17,500 nt of DNA. It comes from Trachelipus rathkii (Eukaryota; Arthropoda; Malacostraca; Isopoda; Trachelipodidae). Both the position numbers and the translations under genes were made by a program. Below are positions 1-8,119 of this stretch, in pieces. Where the stretch lies: positions 1 through 17,500 of the forward strand of contig JABUQX010100472.1 of the NCBI GenBank assembly GCA_015478945.1, read 5' to 3'. Below the pieces are notes generated by a model. That model saw only the letters and a program-made list of their open reading frames with translations, had not been told where the DNA came from and searched no databases. Within the stretch, counting starts at the first letter, position 1. The number at the start of each line of letters is the position of its first letter.

Positions 1-239
1 ATGAAGATTAAAAATAAACTTGTAAAATATAGTATTATATAAAACCTCCTGTAATAACCTATATAATAAAAATTATAAATAATAAAAAGAAACATATTTA
101 TATTGTTTATTGTTAATAAATAATAAATAATATATAATAGGTAGAGTAAACGTCAACACTCATTATATAGATATAAATACTAATACAATCGTTAGATAGA
201 TTTGTTTATATGAATAGATATATCGAAACACATATATAG

Positions 240-279
240 TATATATATATATATAATATATATATATATTATATATTAT
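240..279. repeat. A+T-only tract with alternating TA
   Basis: Forty consecutive A/T bases, mostly alternating TA with two short interruptions. Such tracts are self-complementary and can melt or extrude hairpins easily. No function is shown. Confidence 0.8.
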
Positions 280-525
280 GATATATGGCTTTTTGGTGTA
301 ATTCGTATCCAAGCAGTTTTTTTCATGATTCATACAGTCATTATGTTATGATAATTACATTTCCGATATTTTTTGATTTAGATGATATTTTCTGGAATGA
401 ATATTCAAATTAATCGACATATATACATAAGTCGATCAGTAGAAAATTTCCATTTATTCCTTATGGTATAATTTCTATTAATATTATAAATATAGTTATA
501 TATAGTTATATTGGAATTAAAGCAC

Positions 526-528
<3 letters not shown>

Positions 529-557
<29 letters not shown>
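529..557. repeat. (AT)n microsatellite
   Basis: An uninterrupted alternating AT run of 29 bases. It is a simple dinucleotide repeat of a kind common in AT-rich nuclear and organellar spacers, and it is likely to vary in length between individuals. Confidence 0.9.
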
Positions 558-615
558 CGAAAATGATCATTATATAAAACTAACTACTAACATATAATAT
601 ATCGATCCATTACCC

Positions 616-632
616 AAAATTATATAATATAT

Positions 633-663
<31 letters not shown>

Positions 664-695
664 TAAAATATATATATATATATATATAAAATTAA
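616..695. repeat. 80-base A+T-only block with two (TA)n runs
   Basis: Eighty bases contain neither G nor C. Two alternating TA runs (about 633-656 and 668-688) sit inside it, separated by a short AATATTAATAAA-like spacer. It lies about 120 bases before the TTAGG-type tract. Confidence 0.85.
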
Positions 696-811
696 GATAA
701 TCAGCGACCAATTTATATGTGATATGAACACTTAATTTTTCAACTGAACAGGCTATAATTCTAAATAATTTATTAATGTGTTAATATTCACTTTAAAATA
801 CTTATAACATC

Positions 812-1086
812 TTAGGTTGGCACCTACACATCATCTGTGAGTTTATTAAAAGATTAGTAGGTTTAGAGTTTAGGTTATAAGGTTTAGCGTTAGGTTAAGT
901 TATTATGGTTTAGAGTTTTGTTATTAAATATAGGTTATATATTTATAGGTGGTAATTAATAGTGTATTAGGTATTTTAGGTATAGAGTTAGGTTAGGTTA
1001 TGATTTTAATGCTCACTGAAATAGCATCTATTCCACGACATGTGCTTACTAATAAAGTATTTTAGATTTAGGTTAGATAGCTTAGG
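812..1086 (+). repeat. Degenerate telomere-like TTAGG/TTTAGG tract
   Basis: TTAGG occurs at 812, 870, 890, 967, 976, 988, 993, 1068 and 1082, always on the + strand. Related GGTTTAG and GGTTTAGAG units occur between them, at 6 to 8 base spacing in the best part (860-898). At this base composition fewer than one TTAGG would be expected in 275 bases. The core (841-1010) has about 40 G and 1 C, the G-over-C bias of a telomeric G strand. Perfect GGG-containing units are absent; GGG often reads GAG, GCG or GG. A decayed interstitial telomere-type array (TTTAGGG or TTAGGG class) is the best reading. A G/T-rich spacer or a C-poor cryptogene-like segment is the alternative. Confidence 0.5.
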
Positions 1087-3139
1087 CAGATATGCGGCAG
1101 TAATAGTTTTAGATTGTATTTGGACCATTTCTTAATTAATAAATAAATAATAATATTTTTCACACTGAGAGCTCTACAAATTAGTAGTATAACTTTTCAA
1201 TGACGTTGTCATACTGTAAATTGTTGTATTGAAATTTATTGAATATTCTACTGAATGGTTCACATTAAATGATATAATCTTATGTGGCTAAATCCTTGTG
1301 CCTTTTTCAAGCGTCTGAAATTTATGGTATAGTTATCCTACTTTTAAAAATATTTTCATATTATACAAATTTAAATTTACTAAGTGATAGCGCGGTTTCC
1401 TCTCTCGTATATTAATAATAAAGCAACATAAATGTGACATTAGTAGCTCTAATTGACTTAGACTTTCGTAAGAAATCCCATTAATTTGTTTAAAATTATT
1501 ATACTTTACTTATATGTATTTAATGATATAATGCATATTTTTACAACAAAGAAGAAAAATATACTAAGATTATTAGAACCTCAATAAAAGAACATGCTTT
1601 CCATATTGGTGTCTATGGGCTTTGTAATTCTACATCATTAAATTTTGTTATGTCCATGACATTCTCAGTTATTTCGTCAATTTATTAAAGACAATAATTG
1701 TTTATACAAAACGATCGTAATGGTATTCTAATTAATATTATAATTAATTAATTCAATGTGATATCACTATGTGATAAGATATATATTCGCAATGCAGCGA
1801 ATATCTGAAAAATTACATCCAATACATCGCTAATATTATTTATCTAATAATTTATAGGAGTAGTCAAATTATGGACTAGACAAATAAAACAATGCAAGTC
1901 GGATGCGAGCGAGTGAAAAACCTTGTTATCGATTTTATATATTTTTAGTATAATGCATAATAATGATAAATATATTATTATAACTCATTTCAAAATCACA
2001 TAAAGTTGTGTGACTCGTAATATGTACCAATACATATTTTAAAATTTTAGCTTTATTCACACACATTAATGTTCTTTAGTACTTATACTTACTCCTATTA
2101 TACTATTGTTAGCCTACTATATATCAAATAAAACTCAAGGGAAGATATTCTTTTATTGAAATTTATATTAGCAATATAATATTAAGAGAGGCAATACTAG
2201 GTTGAATAAAGTTCTTCAAAATGTCAAACTTTTATCTTTTATTCACTATAAACTGAGAGATATAATTTTTCAGAGCCTACTATTACAATTAGATATAAAA
2301 TCGCTGAAAGTGAATTTTAGAAATTCATACTAAGTTTATCTTTACAACTATATTTATCTCGATATGGGAAAATTCACTCGATCCGAATTATATATTTTTA
2401 ATGATCTTTTTTAAAAAGTGATATATAATTACAATTGTGTATCTCAAAATTTACATTGCTTACTTAGTACAATATATTACAACTACGATACTCTAAGAAA
2501 AGATAAACTTAATGAAGTTAATCGAAATAATCTTACAACACTGGTCTTATTATTAAATGACAAGCATGTATCTACTAAAAGTCCAATTATTTTATCATAT
2601 AGATACTCATATATTTTTGTCAATAAATTTTAAAGATATTTATGGAACATGAGTTAACACTGTAATTCCTAAAGATATAAGTATTTATATTTATAAATTT
2701 CCTCAAAAAAATATATGTTGAATTAATACGGATACTGTATTGATATATCAGCTTTATTGATAAAGCCATATATAATTACATTATTTCCATATATATATAT
2801 GAGAATTTAGTAGCCCTAATACTTAAAATATTAATAAAGATCTCAATAAAAAACCTATGAACTTATTCATAGTCTCTAAATTATCAAACAAATCACCATT
2901 TAGTAGCACTCTTTCAACTTTTACTTTGAAAAGCTCAATCTTACTCTCTGTCTATGAGAAAATTAAACATGTAATGTATGTAATGCTGTCTCATAACTCG
3001 CACTTCACACTAAAAGAATTCAAAGAAAGTTGTAGTGATGTTTTATGTTGAGAACGCTCGCCTTTGAGATAAAATTAGAAACAGAATTGGAATATTTTGA
3101 ATTATTGCACGCGTAAAACAAAGAGATAGATACCTAACC
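1087..3139. other. Unassigned AT-rich region
   Basis: Two kilobases with no credible gene. Two short open frames (2418-2633 from a GTG, 2857-3051 from an ATG, 60-70 residues) show no motif, no convincing ribosome-binding site and no composition unlike their surroundings, so they are treated as chance. The only clear structure is the hairpin cluster at 1758-1804. An ACGCGT hexamer, which recurs near 11-13 kb, is at 3109-3114. Confidence 0.6.
1758..1804. repeat. Cluster of overlapping hairpins
   Basis: GTGATA (1758-1763), its inverse TATCAC (1762-1767) and GTGATA again (1771-1776) form an A, A-prime, A arrangement: a 10-bp perfect palindrome (1758-1767) overlaps a 6-bp stem with a TAT loop. 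Seven bases further on, ATATTCGC (1783-1790) pairs with GCGAATAT (1797-1804) across a 6-base loop. The first two stems exclude each other. This could be a cruciform-prone site or a structured transcript. AT-rich DNA makes short inverted repeats common, so only the density is notable. Confidence 0.6.
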
Positions 3140-3241
3140 GATATATCTATACAAATGATCCTTGGCAGGTGATGTTGATATCGAACTAGGAAGCTCGAGT
3201 TGTCCTTGTGAGAAATGTACCAGGCAAATTGTGTGTCTTTC

Positions 3242-3295
3242 TCTACTCTATGCTAAGAGAAGCTATCGAATTTATTATGAGCGACATAGAGTAGA
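3242..3295. repeat. 11-bp inverted repeat with competing stem
   Basis: TCTACTCTATG (3242-3252) is perfectly complementary to CATAGAGTAGA (3285-3295), with a 32-base loop. TTCTCT (3239-3244) can instead pair with AGAGAA (3256-3261), so the two stems compete for bases 3242-3244. A run of six T follows about 24 bases downstream. Whether it is transcribed is unknown. A terminator or attenuator-like fold and a chance inverted repeat are both possible. Confidence 0.6.
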
Positions 3296-3368
3296 CCCAT
3301 TCAAGTAAGCACCGTGTTTTTTATTATATTTTACTGTCCTAAAATTACCTTTATATGTCGCACATCAC

Positions 3369-3409
3369 CATCTGTGTGACATGACACACAAGCATTAAAG
3401 CACCAGATG
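3369..3409. repeat. Nested hairpin
   Basis: TGTGTG (3373-3378) pairs with CACACA (3385-3390) across a 6-base loop. The outer CATC (3369-3372) pairs with GATG (3406-3409). The fold spans 41 bases, with an unpaired 3-prime strand of 15 bases (3391-3405). Function is unknown. Confidence 0.5.
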
Positions 3410-3482
3410 TTCAGGAAATTCAAACCCAAGTACGAGGCAGAGTCTCTCTGAGGACTCTTACATTTGCGCCAAGTAAATACGA

Positions 3483-3495
3483 CGCCCGCGGGGCG
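3483..3495. repeat. GC-only hairpin
   Basis: CGCCC, loop GCG, GGGCG: a 13-base stem-loop made only of G and C in DNA that is otherwise strongly AT-rich. At the overall composition such an element is very unlikely by chance, although the local composition is less extreme. It resembles the small GC clusters and GC hairpins found in spacers of several AT-rich mitochondrial genomes. Confidence 0.7.
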
Positions 3496-3751
3496 AGATT
3501 CCGTCCGCGATTGAGATGATTATCCTCCGTATCTTGTCCATCTTTGAGACTCGTTAGTCCATCTTATAGAAGTAGAGAAATAATCAAACATATAAAAAAT
3601 ATAATATTGATCTACACACAAGAACTTAAGTCATGAGTAAAACATGAAAACCAATGATATATCGTATGGCAATAAACAAAGACAAAAAGACACATAGTTG
3701 AGCCAACCTTGTGTATTACCTTCTGTTCTTCTTATACTTGTGGTAGCTCAT

Positions 3752-3782
3752 ATACTTTTAAAAGTATCGGGTGTAACAAGGT
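3752..3782 (+). other. 16-bp palindrome beside SSU-rRNA-like decamer
   Basis: Bases 3752-3767 form a perfect 16-bp palindrome centred on TTTT/AAAA. Five bases on, 3773-3782 reads GTAACAAGGT, identical to the highly conserved segment near the 3-prime end of small-subunit rRNA. The other expected landmarks (a CGCCCGTC-type decoding region about 85-130 bases upstream, and an anti-Shine-Dalgarno tail) are not seen. A ten-base match can be chance, so no rRNA gene is called. Confidence 0.3.
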
Positions 3783-4561
3783 GAAGGGGTATGGAGTTAG
3801 ACTCTGTTAACATTGACTATTAGACGCTTTTTATAATTACGACTATCGATATGTAACATTTTTGTAAATGATACAAACATAATCGTCCTGCATGATCGAT
3901 CGAATCGCGTAAGTAAGTTGCGTCCTGAATATAAGACTGTGGTATGTTTATTTGAGAAAGGGAATTATTATCATTAACTTTATATCTACACCGCAAATTA
4001 GTATCCTCTTAATAACTCATCCACAACAGACACTGTAATCAAGACTATGCTTATACATGCTAAGTAATTCGATATAATTAAGTAATTCAAAATGTTTTTA
4101 GCGGCGTGATTGTTGAGTGATTTATTATTAAGCTCGATCTTTTTAGGCAATTTAATTACAAGTATATTTAATTCTGAATAACTTATACTTTCTACAACTA
4201 GCGAGTGAATTGTATCTAATTGCGAGTTTTTGTTGAAGCAGATCACATGAGAATATGAGTTAAATCAATGTGTAGAGCCTAATATGTGATAAGTCCTTTC
4301 TTGAGGAAAACAAATTCAGTTTAAATGGCCAGTTATCTTTATTTATTGAGGAATTTATAATATTTGTATAAAGTTTGTATCTAACATTTAATATTAATAA
4401 GATTAATTAGGTAATATCTAATTAGTCTAGTCTACTCCATGTAACGATATCAATTGAATTTAATCTTGTGAGAGTACAATTCATTGCAATATATAAGTCA
4501 TAAATGCGGTATATAAGGGTACTGTCCCCATCTCCCTATAAAAATTGAACAATCCGTATTG

Positions 4562-4605
4562 AGTAAATAGTATAATCAATCAGAATATTATTCAATCTAT
4601 TTACT
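4562..4605. repeat. 9-bp inverted repeat
   Basis: AGTAAATAG (4562-4570) is complementary to CTATTTACT (4597-4605) across 26 bases. A G-T wobble extends the stem by one pair (4561 with 4606). It is AT-rich, so chance is a fair explanation. Confidence 0.5.
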
Positions 4606-5596
4606 TTAGAAGATTATGCCGTGATATATTTTTATATAGCTCTAGAGATTTTCTACTTAATTTATATATAGGAGACATAATTTTATGTATACACAAATTC
4701 GATCCAATCACTATTATGAACTCTAAATTATTCAACAAAAACCATTGTCACACCTTCGCCTTTTCAAAAACTAACTTTAGGTTCTCTACTGCGTCATAAC
4801 GAGTAATAATCATTTAAAGATCTAGATCAAAAGCACTCTTACTATGTAAATTTAGAGAATATGAGTATGACGAGTTTGATATTATCAAAAAAAACGTATT
4901 AGCTGACTATTTCTTACAATACAATATGATGTTATTCTACAGTATATCTTTCATACACTACTATCTGTTATATTGCAGTGCAAAAAAATATTTATCGTAA
5001 CAGCAAATATAGAAATTCCTACAATAATAGTCACTAAGATTTACAAATCTTTGAGATGCATAACAAGTTTATATATTTTTTTTACTATAGAATTTTATTT
5101 TATTAAATATTTTATAACAAGAGAGCCATATTTGTGTGTGATATAATGCTTAAATATACAACAAATGATATGTGCAGCACTCAACGTATAATAGCCAAAA
5201 GTACTCTTTATTTAAGTAACCTCATATACTTCACTTTGAATATCACTATTAGACACATGTAAACTGCACTAGATTTATTTTCAAATAAATGAAACTAATC
5301 ATTTGCAACGAAATATTTCTACGAATGTTACAAATGAGTAAAAACATACATAATTAAATATAATGAACTTTACACAATGGAGAGAAATAAGTACCATAGC
5401 TATCACTGCTGAAGTAATAGTAGATGCCGGAAAATAGATTAAGGGATAATTCACAACTAATCGAGATAGCCACAATGAATACAACTTTTCAAATATGTTT
5501 TTTTAGACAAACAATTATCAGAAGAAGCAATTTTTCATACACTTTATCTGATATATATTCATTAAGAATTTCAATTTAATATTACAAAATCAAATA

Positions 5597-5623
5597 CATA
5601 TTCGAAATAGAATATGCATATTC
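5597..5623. repeat. Alternating inverted repeat with 14-bp palindrome
   Basis: CATATTC (5597-5603), its inverse GAATATG (5610-5616) and CATATTC again (5617-5623) lie in a row. The left pair folds with a 6-base loop; the right pair is part of a perfect 14-bp palindrome (5610-5623). The middle copy can pair with only one neighbour at a time. This is the same A, A-prime, A plan as the cluster at 1758-1776. Confidence 0.65.
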
Positions 5624-6754
5624 AATAATATAAAGCATTTATGAATACTTATAAAGTTTTACACTACTACTAGTGAGCATTTCACTTTAATATATTTTAG
5701 AACTTATATATAGTAGCTAATAGAAGACTTAAAAAACTATATATTCAAATGAATAAATATTAACTACTCAATGATTAAGATTATTATCTATTTGGTAACG
5801 GGAGAACTCTATCTAGATCTCCAGAAAGAATTATTGATACATATAAGCTGTATTATAGATATAGTATATCATATATCTGGTAGATCAGTTAATAACTACT
5901 TATAATACCAATAATACACACTAGAGGAGTATGTGCGTGAGCAATAGAATCGGATATGTTTTAAAAAAATTTAATATTATTAGCGAGAAGATAGTACCCA
6001 AGACGTTATTGCTCTAAATCAAAAAATATAAAAACTATGTATTTTTTCTATGTATAAATAATTGAGTTAAACTTGAGTATGAATTAAAATAATTTAAATA
6101 AAATTAGTATGCAAATCAATTTTTTGAGAGTTTTAAGGAGCGGTTTCTAAACATATCAACATTGGCTCGATTACAGTACATACTCAAAACACATCTTAAG
6201 CAATATCAGACTATGATTCATTGGAGAGAGACGATAATTTAATTCGGTGAGTAAATCGTCTGTGCAATCGATTTTTCTATTATAGCGGGCAAACTCGCAG
6301 TCAGATAGAATAATAAAAAAAGAAAAATAGTACAAATAAAAAATGCATAAATAATAAACATCAGTTTCAAATAATTCCAACAATGACGTTAAAACACTAG
6401 AGCGTAAAACCAGGAAATATCATTATTTCCTTTCTATAGAATCCTTGGTAAAATTAAACTATTTACGTTAGGAAAAATTGCATAAACACATAAATAAATC
6501 ACTTATTAATACACATAAACTAAATACATATATTGGGCGAATCAATATGCGATATTTATTTTAGGAGCTAAAGTGAGAAGATTCACAGATAAATATCTAA
6601 TTTTCGATAAACCATCATCGAGTATTTATTGCTCACTTCCTCATGCTACCACGCGGAGCATTAAACCTAACACGTGAGAGAAAAAAATTAAAATAGTGAG
6701 AGTTAGGAAGAGCTAGAGAGAATGCCTGTTATACCTAACTGGGTCGAGTGGAAA

Positions 6755-6766
6755 CCACACGTGTGG
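6755..6766. repeat. 12-bp palindrome CCACACGTGTGG
   Basis: A perfect 12-bp palindrome, eight of whose twelve bases are G or C, centred on CACGTG (6758-6763). A second CACGTG lies at 6671-6676, 87 bases upstream. CACGTG is the core of E-box, G-box and CDEI-type sites bound by bHLH or bZIP factors in eukaryotes. Its use here is not shown. Confidence 0.7.
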
Positions 6767-6769
6767 GCG

Positions 6770-6787
6770 GTAATTATAGTAATTATA
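6770..6787 (+). repeat. Tandem 9-base duplication
   Basis: GTAATTATA occurs twice head to tail, directly after the CACGTG palindrome. It looks like a small slippage or target-type duplication. Confidence 0.7.
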
Positions 6788-7079
6788 CCCTAGTCTAAGG
6801 ATATCCTGCTCCGATAAAGGAGTGTCGTAATTAATGGTCGCGAAGTTATATCCTCCGAGTTGATACACTCCGGCGTCATATACACCAATAACTTTTCTCT
6901 CAGAACTAAGATACCAAACTAGTCGTGAGACTATCTCCGGTATTACCTATTCATCCCCCAAAAGGCGGTGTGGCAGTGTGTAAGTCAACCTGATTTGATA
7001 ATTACACCGTTAGTGATCTACCCACGAGCATAGGGAAAGATGTAAAGTGAGATCTGCTACCTATTCAGAATAACATTAA

Positions 7080-7660
7080 TTCTTCAATGCTTATAGGGGA
7101 TTGTGCTGAATATATAATATTATATATATTAAAATTATATATATTATATAACCCAGAAAGAAATAATTCACTATTAAGCTTCCTAATGGTACTATAAAAA
7201 AAGCAAAAAAGTCTAACACCCACATCCGTATTACTAATATATTTTATAAATGTATAATCATAATTAAAATAAGGTATATAAATATAAATCTCTCATAATA
7301 TACAATATAAGGTATATATCATAATAATTATAACAAATTAAAATGTAATTTTATTTAACTATATTTTATTTACATTATTTCCTTATTATAAAATTTTTCA
7401 CCCAAAGGATTACTACCAATAAAATTATATTAATTCCTTTTCGGAAAACGTTAATGTAAGTTAATGAGTATATATTTTTTATTTTTATTTTATTTTTCTT
7501 ATTATTTTATTTATTATCACATTCACGGCTCTATATTATATAAATTGTAACTCTTCGGCCAAGGGAATCGCGTAGAAGACTTTAGTTAGGTCTATCTTGC
7601 TAAAATATTTGAAGCCCAGCAGGGTAAATATTGCGTGATTGTTAGCTACTAATATAAACA
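7080..7660. other. AT-rich spacer with small GC island
   Basis: AT-only sequence at 7109-7151 is followed by AT-rich DNA and a T-rich stretch (about 7468-7518, where runs of T alternate with single A). A short block at 7555-7650 rises to about 40% G+C (for example 7561-7620) before the A+T core begins. No open frame or RNA gene is seen. Confidence 0.5.
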
Positions 7661-7740
7661 ATTTATGCACATTATATATACTTAAATTATAAATATAGAT
7701 ATATTAAAGTATATAATATATATATATTAATGTAATAATA

Positions 7741-8100
7741 TATATATATATATATAATAATAATATATATATTATATATTAAATATATAATATATTATAT
7801 AATTATATATTATTAATATATTATATTAATATATATAATATGATAGTATATAATATATATATTAATATATATATATTATATAATAATTAATATAGTGAGT
7901 ATATTAATAATAATAATATAATATCATATTACTTATATATAGTACTATATATTAATATATAATATATTATATATATAATATAATATCTATATAAATATAA
8001 AATATATATATATATATATCATATATAAAATATATTAAAATTATATATATATTATATATCTAATAATATATATATATAATATATATAATCATAAAATTAA
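7741..8100. other. Extreme A+T core, about 96% A+T
   Basis: Within these 360 bases I count 6 G and 7 C. The sequence is irregular TA and TAA/TTA mixtures, not one clean microsatellite, and many short palindromes follow from this. The A+T-rich zone extends with little change to about 7661-8118. Such blocks serve as duplex-unwinding elements of replication origins, as scaffold attachment sites, as point-like or regional centromere DNA in some AT-rich protists, and as plain spacers in mitochondrial DNA. The sequence alone does not say which. Confidence 0.6.
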
Positions 8101-8119
8101 TATTATATATTATATATCA

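Larger units (their letters stand above)
1..811. other. AT-rich gene-less left flank
   Basis: This stretch has no open frame worth calling and no recognisable RNA gene. It is dominated by A and T, with two long alternating TA blocks and one shorter one listed separately. A 10-base unit (TATAGTTATA) is present twice in tandem at 491-510. The stretch runs up to the TTAGG-rich tract that begins at 812. It resembles intergenic or subtelomeric eukaryotic DNA or organellar spacer; nothing in it decides between these. Confidence 0.6.
3140..3565. other. Hairpin-rich segment of raised G+C
   Basis: This segment is visibly richer in G and C than its flanks and holds three inverted repeats (3242-3295, 3369-3409, 3483-3495). 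It also holds a 9-base direct repeat, GTCCATCTT, at 3536-3544 and 3557-3565. No open frame crosses it. The density of stems is what a structured non-coding RNA, or a group of mobile GC-cluster-type elements, would show. No family can be assigned. Confidence 0.4.
3783..6639. other. Unassigned AT-rich region
   Basis: No gene can be supported in this 2.9 kb. The longest open frame of the window lies here on the minus strand (3998-4246, about 82 codons from a GTG). Its deduced product has one hydrophobic stretch near the C-terminus. It has no recognised motif, no clear ribosome-binding site and no partner gene, and its length is within chance. Two shorter minus-strand frames (5299-5484, 6171-6383) are equally unconvincing. 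Inverted repeats at 4562-4605 and 5597-5623 are listed separately. Confidence 0.6.
6640..7060. other. G+C island without open frame
   Basis: Individual 60-base lines here reach about 42-47% G+C (for example 6721-6780, 6841-6900 and 6961-7020), far above the flanks. No frame stays open, so it is not an obvious protein gene. It holds the palindrome at 6755-6766, a tandem 9-mer at 6770-6787, and a 7-bp complementary pair (GGAGTGT 6819-6825 with ACACTCC 6865-6871). A non-coding RNA gene, a decayed rRNA or other gene fragment, or a regulatory block would all fit. No conserved rRNA block longer than a few bases was recognised. Confidence 0.5.

Noticed and set aside
2418..3051. Short + strand frames at 2418-2633 and 2857-3051
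   Set aside because: 60-70 codons, low-complexity residue content typical of AT-rich DNA, and no recognised domain.
3998..4246. Minus-strand open frame of about 82 codons, longest in the window
   Set aside because: GTG start, no ribosome-binding site or motif, no neighbour genes, and a length within chance for this composition and window size.
5299..6383. Minus-strand frames at 5299-5484 and 6171-6383
   Set aside because: Under 71 codons, with no motif and no supporting context.
7431..7460. TTTTCCGAAAA on the minus strand, resembling the CDEIII core of budding-yeast centromeres, next to AT-rich DNA
   Set aside because: No CDEI-type CACRTG site at the expected distance, and only the core of CDEIII matches.
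7661..8118. CRISPR-like or satellite array in the A+T core
   Set aside because: No constant unit, no regular spacing and no unique spacers; it is irregular TA/TAA sequence.
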